Below, one piece after another: positions 27,320-36,312 of a stretch of DNA of 36,425 bases; the first letter of the stretch is position 1, and each line of letters begins with the position of its first letter. Origin of the DNA: Pseudomonadota bacterium (GTDB lineage Bacteria; Pseudomonadota; Alphaproteobacteria; Rhizobiales; Hyphomicrobiaceae); NCBI GenBank assembly GCA_963205015.1, contig CAUJKI010000306.1:1-36425 (forward strand). Reading direction: 5' to 3'. Position numbers and translations under genes: made by a program. The notes below the pieces were generated by a model that made no database searches, was not told where the DNA came from, and worked only from the letters and a program-made list of their open reading frames with translations.

Positions 27320-28330
27320 TCAACCGGCAAGCTTTACTGAGAAGCGCGCTTCCAGACCCGACAGACTGCGCAATTCGCTCTCGGAGTAGTCGATTCCGTC
27401 CGCTGTCTGGCGAGACATCTTTTCCAGCTCCGGTTGCCCCGGCCACATCACCTTGGCAAAACCTTCGGCGGGAGGACAGTCCTCGATTTCCTGCCGCAGC
27501 CGTCCGGCAGCCTCGAAGTAGCCTGCCGGATCGATGAAGCGCTTGAGATCCACGGCGACGATGAACCAGTTGAGCTCGTGTGGCGTGCCGAGCGCCGCAT
27601 CACCGAACAGCTCGGCGATGAACCCCATGCCATAACCTTTCGCGCCGGCGGAGGGAAGCATGGCACCACCATCGTAAAAATCGCGTGCGTCGTTGGTGGG
27701 TCGACCATTATTGTCAATGATCCAGCCGTCCGGAACTGGCGTGTTGTTGGTGCGGAACACAAGCAGCTTGCCTTGTGCCGTCGCCGACGTCGCGAAGTCA
27801 CTGGTGGTCGCGCGCGTCTCGTCCAGAGGCAGGCTGAAGGCATAAGGGTTGGTGTCAAAGACGCCTTTGCGTCCACCGAAGGGCGCGACTTCCTTGAGCT
27901 TCTTGTTGCCGCCGCCACCAAATACGAAGCCCCACATGAACTCGCGCGCCAACATCTCACTGTAGGCGCCGATGCGTCCAGTATGCGCGCAATTGACGAT
28001 GGCGGCGCCGGCGATGCCTACGCTTCGCGCCAAAGCGGTGAGATCGGGCAGAATTCGATGAAAGCCGACGATGCCGAAGTTCTTGTTGGCATCCATGCGC
28101 AGCAGGTTCGGCGCCACCTGCTTGCAGCTCACCTCGGCCTTGTTGGCAATGTAGCCTGCATCGATCTGGTCGACGTACTTGATCATTCTGAGGAGTCCGT
28201 GCGAGCGCACGCCGCGCAGATCAGCATCGGCAAGATGCGCGGCGACGACGGCAGCGTCGCCTGCCGACGTTCCAAGCTTCAACAGAACGTCCTTGCAGAA
28301 CTCCTCAACGCGCGTCGCGGCGACCTTCAT
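27320..28330 (-). CDS. Ldh family oxidoreductase (malate/L-lactate/ureidoglycolate dehydrogenase-like)
   Basis: AAHLADADLRGVRSHGLLRMIKYVDQI ... FDTNPYAFSLP ... GAKGYGMGFIAELFG. Confidence 0.92.
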   Translation of the reverse strand: MKVAATRVEEFCKDVLLKLGTSAGDAAVVAAHLADADLRGVRSHGLLRMIKYVDQIDAGYIANKAEVSCKQVAPNLLRMDANKNFGIVGFHRILPDLTALARSVGIAGAAIVNCAHTGRIGAYSEMLAREFMWGFVFGGGGNKKLKEVAPFGGRKGVFDTNPYAFSLPLDETRATTSDFATSATAQGKLLVFRTNNTPVPDGWIIDNNGRPTNDARDFYDGGAMLPSAGAKGYGMGFIAELFGDAALGTPHELNWFIVAVDLKRFIDPAGYFEAAGRLRQEIEDCPPAEGFAKVMWPGQPELEKMSRQTADGIDYSESELRSLSGLEARFSVKLAG

Positions 28331-28411
28331 TTCCCTGCCTCTGCGGTGATCGTGCTGTAGCTCGCTTCATGTTTCGCTCGTGCACCGGAAAAGGCGCTGG
28401 AGCACATTGGT

Positions 28412-28429
28412 ACATTATATATAATGCAT
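28412..28429. promoter_or_regulatory. Putative GntR operator ACATTATATATAATGCAT upstream of ldh-hyuA-hyuB
   Basis: Contains 12-bp perfect palindrome ATTATATATAAT; 17/18 match to 32259-32276. Confidence 0.72.
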
Positions 28430-28521
28430 CGACGAGGTGCAATCGGAGCGAGGCGCGACGGTTTGATGCGTTCCGGAAAAAGAACGGAAGAAAATGGTTG
28501 GGCCCAGCGTGGCGCTTGGCG

Positions 28522-29244
28522 CTACGTGCTCGCGCGCTTAGCGGCGGGCACCGTGTCGAGCGCGGCCTTGAGCCCGCTCTCCAGATGTTTGCGATGCGCT
28601 TCGATGCAACCCTTCAGGTCGCCATCCTCCAGCCGCGCGATGAATTGGGAGTGCTCGGCGACCGAAGCTGCAAGGCGCTTCGGCTTGCTCCACAATGCAT
28701 AGAACGAGAACGACGACTTCACGTACTCGATGCAAGAGATCAGCGCCTCATTCTGCGCCTGCGAGAAAACGATATAGTGGAACTGCCGATCAAGCGAGTT
28801 GATCGTCTCAAGCTCCGTACTTTTTATGAGCTGCTTGAGATTGGAGTTGACGAGCTTGAGCTCGGCGATGGTCGACTTCTCGATGTTGCGGAACGCCAGT
28901 CGAATTGCATCCAACTCGAGCAGGAGGCGGACATGATAGATGTCCGAGAGCCGCTCGGCGTCAACATCCTTTACCTTGATGCTGTGGTGGGAGTGACGCT
29001 CGATCAGCCCAGAGCCGGCAAGCTGGATGATGGCTTCGCGGATCGGCGTGACACTAAGATTGAGGTCCTCCCCGATCCGCCGTTGGCTTACGACCTCGCC
29101 GGGCTGATAAAAGCCGTTCTGAATGGCGTTGCGTATCGCCTCGGCGGCGAATTCCCGCTTTGTGAAGAATTTTGCGTTGTCCACCGCTTGAAACCTGTCC
29201 GCTACCGATAAGTCCCCTCGGCCAGGCCGCCCGGCGCCCCACAT
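28522..29244 (-). CDS. GntR-family (FCD-type) transcriptional regulator
   Basis: EAIRNAIQNGFYQPGEVVSQRRIGEDLNLSVTPIREAIIQLAGSGLIERHSHHSIKVKDVDAERLSDIYHVRLLLELDAIRLA. Confidence 0.92.
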   Translation of the reverse strand: MWGAGRPGRGDLSVADRFQAVDNAKFFTKREFAAEAIRNAIQNGFYQPGEVVSQRRIGEDLNLSVTPIREAIIQLAGSGLIERHSHHSIKVKDVDAERLSDIYHVRLLLELDAIRLAFRNIEKSTIAELKLVNSNLKQLIKSTELETINSLDRQFHYIVFSQAQNEALISCIEYVKSSFSFYALWSKPKRLAASVAEHSQFIARLEDGDLKGCIEAHRKHLESGLKAALDTVPAAKRAST

Positions 29245-29250
29245 ATCATC

Positions 29251-30549
29251 TTACAAATTCCGTGGTAGCCAGAGAACTACTTCCGGGAATAGCGCCATGG
29301 CAAGCGTGAACAGGATCATGATCACAAGATAGGGAAACGTGGCGCGGGTGATGAACCCGAGACTTTCGTCCGTCAGTCCCTGGATCACGAACAGGTTGAA
29401 GCCGACCGGGGGATGGATCTGGGCCATTTCCACCACGAGCACGATAAAGATGCCGAACCAGATCGGATCGAAGCCGGCCGCCGTTACGATCGGCAGCGCC
29501 ACCGGCAGCGTCATGACGATCATGGAGAAGCCTTCCAGGAAGCAGCCCAGCACTAGGTAGAAGATGACCAGCACAACGATGAGCGCGAAAGGGGAAAGGT
29601 CCAGCGATTGAACAAAATTCGCGATCGCGCGCGGAATTCCGAGGAAAGCGGCGGCGCTGCCAAGGATGGAGGCCCCTAACACGATCAGAGCGATCATGGC
29701 GCACGTAAGCACAGCACCGATCGCGATTTGATGCAGCGCCTCGCGCGTGAGCTCACCCTGCACGGCAGAGATCAATAGAGCGCCCACCACACCGATCGCG
29801 GCCGCCTCAGATGGCGTGGCAAGGCCTCCGTACATCGTGCCGAGCACACATAGGATGAGGATACAGGCGGGGGCCAGGTCTTTGAGGGACATGAAGCGCT
29901 CGCCCCATGTGACCCCGCTCAAGGCGCGCTCGGCCTCCGGCACGAAATCCTTGCGGATCGTTGAATGGATCATCACCCATGCCATGAAGCACGCCGCGAG
30001 CAGCAGACCAGGAATGATGCCGGCCGCGAACAGCTTGAGGATGGAAACCTGGGCGAGCACGCCATACACGATCATGATGCTCGACGGCGGGATCAGGAAT
30101 CCCAGCGTGCCGGCGCCAGCGAGACTACCGATGGCGATCTTCTTGTCATAGCCCCGCTTGAGCAGTTCGGAGAGCGCCACGCGACCGACCACCTGCGTCG
30201 TGGCGGCCGAAGATCCCGATATCGCAGCGAAGATCGAGCAACCGATGACATTGACGTGCAGCAGGCGCCCTGGCAGCAGACCCGCCCACGGCGCGAGACC
30301 GTTGAAGAGCGAGCGCGACAGGCGCGTGCGAAACAGCACCTCACCCATCAAGATGAATAGCGGCAGCGCCAGGAGTTCCTGCGTCGTCAGGATGTTCCAC
30401 GTATACTGCGCTACCAGCTTGTCGACCGGCAGATCGCGGAAGACGAGCAGGAGGAGGGTGCCAGTCAGCGCCAACGCCAATCCGACCCAGACGCCGATGG
30501 CGAGTGAGCCGAAAAGAATGGCGAACATCGAGCTGACGACAAGCAGCAT
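29251..30549 (-). CDS. dctM: TRAP transporter large permease DctM
   Basis: ~432 aa multi-TM, PLFILMGEVLFRTRLSRSLFNGLAPWAGLLPGRLLHVNVIGCSIFAAISGSSAATTQVVG. Confidence 0.95.
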   Translation of the reverse strand: MLLVVSSMFAILFGSLAIGVWVGLALALTGTLLLLVFRDLPVDKLVAQYTWNILTTQELLALPLFILMGEVLFRTRLSRSLFNGLAPWAGLLPGRLLHVNVIGCSIFAAISGSSAATTQVVGRVALSELLKRGYDKKIAIGSLAGAGTLGFLIPPSSIMIVYGVLAQVSILKLFAAGIIPGLLLAACFMAWVMIHSTIRKDFVPEAERALSGVTWGERFMSLKDLAPACILILCVLGTMYGGLATPSEAAAIGVVGALLISAVQGELTREALHQIAIGAVLTCAMIALIVLGASILGSAAAFLGIPRAIANFVQSLDLSPFALIVVLVIFYLVLGCFLEGFSMIVMTLPVALPIVTAAGFDPIWFGIFIVLVVEMAQIHPPVGFNLFVIQGLTDESLGFITRATFPYLVIMILFTLAMALFPEVVLWLPRNL

Positions 30550-30605
30550 GGCGTGTCCTTAGGGACGTGAAGCAACAGGGCGCGCTAGCATGAAAGCGAT
30601 GCGCG

Positions 30606-31214
30606 TCACGACTTGCGGATGGCCTCGCCCGCTGTCGCAAAGGCAGGTACCTCCAGCGGCAGGTTGGCCATTGCCCGCACGGCACGCGCCAGGAATTGCA
30701 GGCTCATCAGCAGCACGCCGAACGTGACAACCGCCTGCGGAATCCAAACCGGCGTGCCACTGGCGATGGAGCGCTCGTCGAGGGAATAGGACGTCAGCGT
30801 GAAATGCAGCAGCGCCCAGGTGAAGAACGCACAGAATGCCACCGCAATAAGCGACACCAGAACTTCCACCGCCCGACGCGCACCCGGCGACAGCCGGGAG
30901 AGAAGAATGCGCACGCGGATGTGGCCGCCACTGCGGAGAGTCATGGCGGCTCCGAAAGTGAATGTGGCCGCCATCAGATAGGAGCTGTACTCCCACGCGA
31001 TCGGCAGGTCCGGGGGCAGCCACGGCACGAACGTCGACAGGATCCGCGTCGCCATCCCGGCGATCATGAAGGCGGTCAACGCGGCAAGACATAGGGCGCC
31101 AAGCCAGCCGTCCAGTCGCGTCAGAGCATCGATGGTGTCCAGTGCGAGGGCTAGCGGACTGCGTCGGATCCGGCCGTCAGGCACGGCGTGCTCTCCGGCT
31201 TGTTCCCGACGCAT
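30606..31214 (-). CDS. dctQ: TRAP transporter small permease DctQ
   Basis: 4-TM protein between dctP and dctM, WEYSSYLMAATFTFGAAMTLRSGGHIRVRILLSRLSPGARR; start at 31214 preferred. Confidence 0.9.
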   Translation of the reverse strand: MRREQAGEHAVPDGRIRRSPLALALDTIDALTRLDGWLGALCLAALTAFMIAGMATRILSTFVPWLPPDLPIAWEYSSYLMAATFTFGAAMTLRSGGHIRVRILLSRLSPGARRAVEVLVSLIAVAFCAFFTWALLHFTLTSYSLDERSIASGTPVWIPQAVVTFGVLLMSLQFLARAVRAMANLPLEVPAFATAGEAIRKS

Positions 31215-31246
31215 GTCCAACGCCTCCTGCTGCGCGCTGTCCGCGA

Positions 31247-32230
31247 TCACTTCTTGACCACGGCGCGGTACTTCTCGATGATTTCCCGCCCGGCAGGAAC
31301 CTGAGTGATGAACGCGTCCCACTTCGGTGTCGCCTTGGCGATCATGAAGGTGCGCAGTGCGTCGTTAGCCTGCAGCATCTTCACGCCCTTGTCGGACAAG
31401 AGCTTCAGTTTATCGGCATCCTCCTGCTCGGCGGCCTTCCAGAACTCCGGCTCGAGCCGCTTGGCAACATCCTCGATCGCCTTCTGCTGATCGGGCGTGA
31501 GCTTCTTCCAGGCAGCGAGATTGACGGTCACCATGTCAAAGTTCGACTGCCAGTTCACCAGATGACAGAAGCTCGTGAAGTCCCAGAACTGACCGTCGAC
31601 ACCGGACGAGCTCGACGTGGTGACGCTGTTGATGACGCCAGTTGCGAGTGCGGGCACGACCTCGCCCCACGGCATCTGGGCAGGTGACGCGCCGAGCTCG
31701 CGGAAGAAGTCGCTGCCATTGCGGTCGACGGTGCGGATCTTCAAGTTGCGAAACTCCTCGGGCGCCTTCACCTCCGTCTTGGCGAAGATGTTCTGGCCTG
31801 GCCAAGGCACCATGTAGAGGATCTTCTGATTGTGCTTCTGAGCGATGCGATCATAGGCGGGGCGTGCAATGTCCGTGATCGTACGCATCTCCGCCGGGTT
31901 CGAGACGAGATAGGGTAGCGATGCGATGCCGAGCAGCGGCTCTACGCCGACCTGCTGGTTGAGAAGCATGGTGCCGACGGGAACCAGCCCGTCACGGATG
32001 GCAGCGAGCATCTCCGGTCCCTTGAACCCCAGCGCGCCACCGGCCTGTACCTTGATAGTGACTTGACCCTTGGTGGCAGCGGCGACCTCGGTTGCGAACC
32101 GTTCGGCGCTCTTGGCTTGGTAGTTTCCGGGCGGATAGGCGACAGCCATGTCCCAAGCCTGTTGCGCGTGGGATGTCGCGCTGCCCAGCATGAAAACCGC
32201 ACCAGCGATAATGAGAGTTCGTCTGTCCAC
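31247..32230 (-). CDS. dctP: TRAP transporter solute-binding protein DctP
   Basis: Signal peptide VDRRTLIIAGAVFMLGSATSHAQQAW...SAERFATEVAAATKGQVTIKVQAGGALGFKGPEMLAAIRDGLV...PWPGQNIFAKTEVKAPEEFRNLKIRT; GTG start at 32230 is likely. Confidence 0.9.
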   Translation of the reverse strand: MDRRTLIIAGAVFMLGSATSHAQQAWDMAVAYPPGNYQAKSAERFATEVAAATKGQVTIKVQAGGALGFKGPEMLAAIRDGLVPVGTMLLNQQVGVEPLLGIASLPYLVSNPAEMRTITDIARPAYDRIAQKHNQKILYMVPWPGQNIFAKTEVKAPEEFRNLKIRTVDRNGSDFFRELGASPAQMPWGEVVPALATGVINSVTTSSSSGVDGQFWDFTSFCHLVNWQSNFDMVTVNLAAWKKLTPDQQKAIEDVAKRLEPEFWKAAEQEDADKLKLLSDKGVKMLQANDALRTFMIAKATPKWDAFITQVPAGREIIEKYRAVVKK

Positions 32231-32258
32231 ATCCGCCTCCGTTGACGCGCATCTTGAG

Positions 32259-32276
32259 ACATTATATATAATACAT
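32259..32276. promoter_or_regulatory. Putative GntR operator ACATTATATATAATACAT between dctP and dapA-like gene
   Basis: 17/18 identical to 28412-28429; centred in divergent promoter region. Confidence 0.72.
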
Positions 32277-32409
32277 TGAACATCGCAAGAGGCGAAAGAC
32301 GCGCACTTCGGCAAGGACGACGATGAATGTGTCGCCTCGTGCATGAAGATCGTGCAGCCACGTGTCGCCTACGGTGATGCCGATCCTTGAACCGGAGACG
32401 AGACAGAGC

Positions 32410-33309
32410 ATGTCAAAGGAATTCACGCCGCGCGGGATCTACACGGCGATCGTCACACCCTTTACCGCGGCGGACAAACTCGACGAGCCGAGCTTTCGCA
32501 GGTTGATCGACTTTCAGATTGCCGAAGGCGCAGCCGGCCTGCTCGTCATCGGCGGCAGCGGCGAGTTTGTCAGTCTCACTCCGGCTGAGCGTCGCCGCGC
32601 AGTCGAGGTTGCCATCGATCAGACAGCCGGACGCATTCCGGTCATCGTTGGCGCACTGGCGCCTGGAACGAAGGAAGTGCAAGAGACCGTACGGCACGCA
32701 GCCACTGCCGGCGCCAGCGCGGTGTTGGTTCTTCCAGCCTACTACATAAAGCCCAGCGCCGCCGGCATCCAGGAACACTACGCGCGTGTGGCTGACACCG
32801 CATCTATTCCCATCGTCGCGTATAACAATGCCGGCCGGACCGGCGTCACATTGGACGTCCCCATTCTGGAGAAGCTCGCCACTATTCCCAATATCGTCGC
32901 GCTGAAGGAATGCGAGCGGGACGTGGCCGTGATCTCCTCCAAGATCAGCGCAGTCGGCGACCGGATTGCGATTATGTCGGGCGACGACGATCTCGGCTTG
33001 CCCTCGTTCTTGCTGGGCTGCCCCGGCGGCATCTTCACGACAGCGAACCTGGTGCCGGCCTTCCACCGCGGCCTGTTCGAAGCGGCCGTGAGTGGCAATG
33101 TGGCGTTGGCGCGCAAGGCGCACTACACGATATTGCCGCTGATCGAGGCGCTCTATACCGCCAACCACCCAAGCCCGCTGAAGGATGCCATGGAGTTGAT
33201 CGGGCAGCCCGTCGGCCGCGGCCGCTCGCCGCTGCAGCGCGGAAATGCCGATAACCTGAAGCGCGCGGAGGCCGCGCTGAAAAAGATTGCTGCAGTCTCA
33301 TTCAAATGA
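32410..33309 (+). CDS. Dihydrodipicolinate synthase/N-acetylneuraminate lyase family aldolase
   Basis: GIYTAIVTPFTAADKLDEPSFRRLIDFQIAEGAAGLLVIGGSGEFVSLTPAER ... LPAYYIKPS ... YNNAGRTGV ... ALKE. Confidence 0.92.
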   Translation: MSKEFTPRGIYTAIVTPFTAADKLDEPSFRRLIDFQIAEGAAGLLVIGGSGEFVSLTPAERRRAVEVAIDQTAGRIPVIVGALAPGTKEVQETVRHAATAGASAVLVLPAYYIKPSAAGIQEHYARVADTASIPIVAYNNAGRTGVTLDVPILEKLATIPNIVALKECERDVAVISSKISAVGDRIAIMSGDDDLGLPSFLLGCPGGIFTTANLVPAFHRGLFEAAVSGNVALARKAHYTILPLIEALYTANHPSPLKDAMELIGQPVGRGRSPLQRGNADNLKRAEAALKKIAAVSFK

Positions 33310-33447
33310 GAACGATCTGCCGCTGTATTGAGAACTAACTCCTGCGGCGGTACGGCAAGGGTAGCCTCCTCGGGCACTCATTGATAGCGCCCGATGTCGA
33401 CCTTTCGCCGCCCGCCGCAGAGCAACGTACGTTACCGCCCTCAATTT

Positions 33448-33466
33448 ATCATTGCCCAGCAATGAT
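33448..33466. repeat. Perfect hairpin ATCATTGC-CCA-GCAATGAT
   Basis: 8-bp arms, 3-nt loop, in the dapA-like/DASS intergenic region; no clear T-tract. Confidence 0.75.
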
Positions 33467-33548
33467 CCTCTCACCTTGACTCTGCTCAAGGTTTCTTATT
33501 GCCATTGCTGCGATCCTCTTCGGCGATAGCTCGCGAGAGGATTGATCG

Positions 33549-35009
33549 ATGACAATATCGAATGAAGGGCGACTCCCTGCGTCAGGAGAAACGCAGCCTC
33601 TTCCGTCATGGGGGCGGCAAACCTGGGGGCTGCTCGCCGCCCTTGCGGTGATGGCGGCGCTTCTGCTCGTGCCGACGCCGGAAGGCCTGCCCGTGGCCGG
33701 TCATCGTATGCTGGCGGTGCTCGCTTTCGCCGTCATCGTCTGGATGACGGAAGCGCTCGACTATGCCGTCTCTGCCGTGGTTATCGCGGCCTTGATGGCC
33801 TTCCTGCTCGGTCTCTCGCCCAATCCAGCGAATCCACAAACGCTGATGGGCACGAGCGCCGGCCTCGGCTTGGCCTTCAGTGGATTCGCCAATACGGCGC
33901 TGGCGCTGGTGGCGGCGGCGCTTTTCCTCGCTGCGGCCATGACGGCGACCGGCCTCGACAAGCGCATCGCCCTCGTCGTCCTCTCGCGTGTCGGCACCGA
34001 GACGCGCCAGGTAGTGATGGGTGCGATCCTCGTCGGATTCATCATGGCCTTTCTCGTGCCCTCGACGACGGCGCGCGTCGCATGCCTGGTGCCCATCATG
34101 CTCGGCATCATTGCCGCTTTCGGTGTCGACAAGAAAGGCGCCTTCGCGGGGATGCTGATGATTACGACGGTCCAGACAGCGAGCATCTGGAATGTCGGCA
34201 TCAAGACGGCCGCCGCGCAGAACATGGTCGCAGTCGGCTTCATGGAACGCACGCTGCACCAGACCATCACATGGCTCGAATGGCTTATTGCCGCTGCTCC
34301 CTTTGCGGTGGTCATGTCGATCGCTCTGTATTTTGTGATGGCCTGGATGATGCCACCTGAGGTGCGGGAAGTGCCAGGTGGCCGCGAAGCGATCGGCAAG
34401 GCGCTGCGCGACCTCGGTCCCATGAAGCGCTCCGAAAAGAAGTTGCTCGCGATCTCGCTTGCGCTGCTCGGTTTCTGGTCCACGGAAGGCGTGCTGCATC
34501 GCTTCGATACATCCTCCACGACCGTCGCCGCTGTGGCGCTGATGTTCCTGCCGGGTATCGGCATCATGACCTGGAAGGACGCCCAGCCGCGGATTCCGTG
34601 GGGCACGATCGTCCTGTTTGGTATCGGGATCAGTCTCGGGACGGCGCTGCTTCAGACGCGAGGAGCAACGTGGCTCGCCGATATCGTGGTTGCCGAGTTC
34701 GGCCTCAAGAATGCCACTGCGTTTTTCATTCTGGGTGTGATGAGTCTCTTTCTCATTGTTATCCACCTCGGCTTCGCCAGCGCGACGGCGCTCGCCTCTG
34801 CCATGATTCCGATCATCATTGCCGTGCTTCAAAGTGTGGCAACGCCCGGCATGAACATCGTCGGCATGACGATGTTGCTTCAGTTCGTCGTGAGCTTTGG
34901 ATTCATACTCGTCGTCAATGCACCGCAGAACATGGTCGCCTACGGCACGGAAACATTCGAAGCGAAGGATTTCATACGTACCGGCCTCGTGCTGAGCATT
35001 CTCGCCTAG
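33549..35009 (+). CDS. DASS/SLC13-family anion symporter, apparently truncated at C-terminus by TAG
   Basis: VLAFAVIVWMTEALDYAVSAVVIAALMAFLLG ... LVPSTTARVACLVPIMLGII ... APQNMVAYGTETFEAKDFIRTGLVLSILA*; reading on gives ALVMLLAATYWRWLGYV* to 35063. Confidence 0.88.
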   Translation: MTISNEGRLPASGETQPLPSWGRQTWGLLAALAVMAALLLVPTPEGLPVAGHRMLAVLAFAVIVWMTEALDYAVSAVVIAALMAFLLGLSPNPANPQTLMGTSAGLGLAFSGFANTALALVAAALFLAAAMTATGLDKRIALVVLSRVGTETRQVVMGAILVGFIMAFLVPSTTARVACLVPIMLGIIAAFGVDKKGAFAGMLMITTVQTASIWNVGIKTAAAQNMVAVGFMERTLHQTITWLEWLIAAAPFAVVMSIALYFVMAWMMPPEVREVPGGREAIGKALRDLGPMKRSEKKLLAISLALLGFWSTEGVLHRFDTSSTTVAAVALMFLPGIGIMTWKDAQPRIPWGTIVLFGIGISLGTALLQTRGATWLADIVVAEFGLKNATAFFILGVMSLFLIVIHLGFASATALASAMIPIIIAVLQSVATPGMNIVGMTMLLQFVVSFGFILVVNAPQNMVAYGTETFEAKDFIRTGLVLSILA

Positions 35010-35238
35010 GCGCTCGTAATGCTGCTGGCTGCGACGTATTGGCGTTGGCTCGGATATGTCTGATAGGCCGCACCCGCGATCAAAGAGATGTAGAAGAAAA
35101 TCTTATGTCCAAGATGCAAACCGCACTGGGCGTGCTCAAGGTGGCCATCAGGCCGCGCCGAGCCTATTCTTCCGGTACTGACCGCTCGGGCCTGGCCGCC
35201 GCGCGCACGAGACTACGGGCTACATCGAGAGATCTCGG

Positions 35239-36312
35239 ATGAAGATTGGCTTTGCATCACACCGCACCTCCATCGCCATTGCCGCTATCATACTGGCAGT
35301 CGCGTATCTCGCGTGGGGACGTTTCTCAGGCAGCGGCCTCCCTGCCGGCATCGCCAGCGGTAACGGCCGCATTGAGGCCGTCGAGATCGATGTGGCAGCC
35401 AAGGCGGCCGGGCGAATCAAAGAGATCCTGGTCAACGAGGGTGATTTCGTCGAGGCAGGGCAGGTGCTCGCCCGCATGGATACCGATCAACTCGAGGCTC
35501 AGCGCCGACAAGCGGAGGCGCAGTTGAAGCGCGCAAGGATCGGCATCGATACGGCCCGCAGTCTTGTCACGCAACGCGAGGCAGAGCGCACTGCCGCAGG
35601 AGCCGTCATCGCACAACGCAAAGCCCAGCTCGATGCAGCTCAGCGCAAGCTAGCGCGATCCGAGGAGCTGGCACGGCGCGAGACGGTCTCCCAGCAGGTG
35701 CTCGATGACGACCGGGCTGCAGAACAAGGTGCACGCGCAGCCGTTGCTGCCGCTGAAGCGCAACTTGCCGCGTCGGAAGCGGCAATCGGCTCGGCAAAGG
35801 CACTGGTCGTCGATGCCGAGGCTGCCGTGGATGCCGCGCAGGCCGCAATCGAGAGCATCACCACGGACATCAATGACAGCAGGTTGAAATCGCCACGTGC
35901 TGGGCGCGTACAGTATCGCGTCGCTCAGCCGGGAGAAGTTCTGTCTGGAGGCGGCCGCGTGCTCAACCTCGTCGATCTCGAGGACGTGCACATGACCTTT
36001 TTTCTGCCGACCGCGCAGGCCGGCCGCATAGCCATCGGCGCCGAAGCGCGGATCGTCCTCGATGCCGCGCCTGAGTACGCCATTCCCGCCAAGATCAGCT
36101 TTGTCGCCAACGTCGCACAGTTCACGCCCAAGACGGTGGAGACGGAGGAAGAGCGTCAGAAACTCATGTTCCGGATCAAGGCGCAGATCTCACCGGAGCT
36201 GCTGAAGAAGTACATTCAGCACGTCAAAACCGGCCTGCCAGGCATCGCCTATGTCCGGCTGTCGCCCGACGCCGCGTGGCCCGCAAAGCTGCCGGCAAAG
36301 CCCCTGCAATGA
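35239..36312 (+). CDS. HlyD-family membrane fusion/secretion protein
   Basis: GNGRIEAVEIDVAAKAAGRIKEILVNEGDFVEAGQVLARMDTDQLEAQRRQAEAQL ... DSRLKSPRAGRVQYRVAQPGEVLSGGGRVLNLVDL. Confidence 0.93.
   Translation: MKIGFASHRTSIAIAAIILAVAYLAWGRFSGSGLPAGIASGNGRIEAVEIDVAAKAAGRIKEILVNEGDFVEAGQVLARMDTDQLEAQRRQAEAQLKRARIGIDTARSLVTQREAERTAAGAVIAQRKAQLDAAQRKLARSEELARRETVSQQVLDDDRAAEQGARAAVAAAEAQLAASEAAIGSAKALVVDAEAAVDAAQAAIESITTDINDSRLKSPRAGRVQYRVAQPGEVLSGGGRVLNLVDLEDVHMTFFLPTAQAGRIAIGAEARIVLDAAPEYAIPAKISFVANVAQFTPKTVETEEERQKLMFRIKAQISPELLKKYIQHVKTGLPGIAYVRLSPDAAWPAKLPAKPLQ

Noticed and set aside
25885-27537. 550-aa plus-strand ORF
   Set aside because: Antisense to hyuA/ldh; composition (Arg/His/Asp-rich, no family motifs) typical of antisense ORFs in high-GC DNA.
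33606-34832. 408-aa minus-strand ORF
   Set aside because: Antisense to the DASS transporter; His/Arg/Gly-rich with no recognisable domain.
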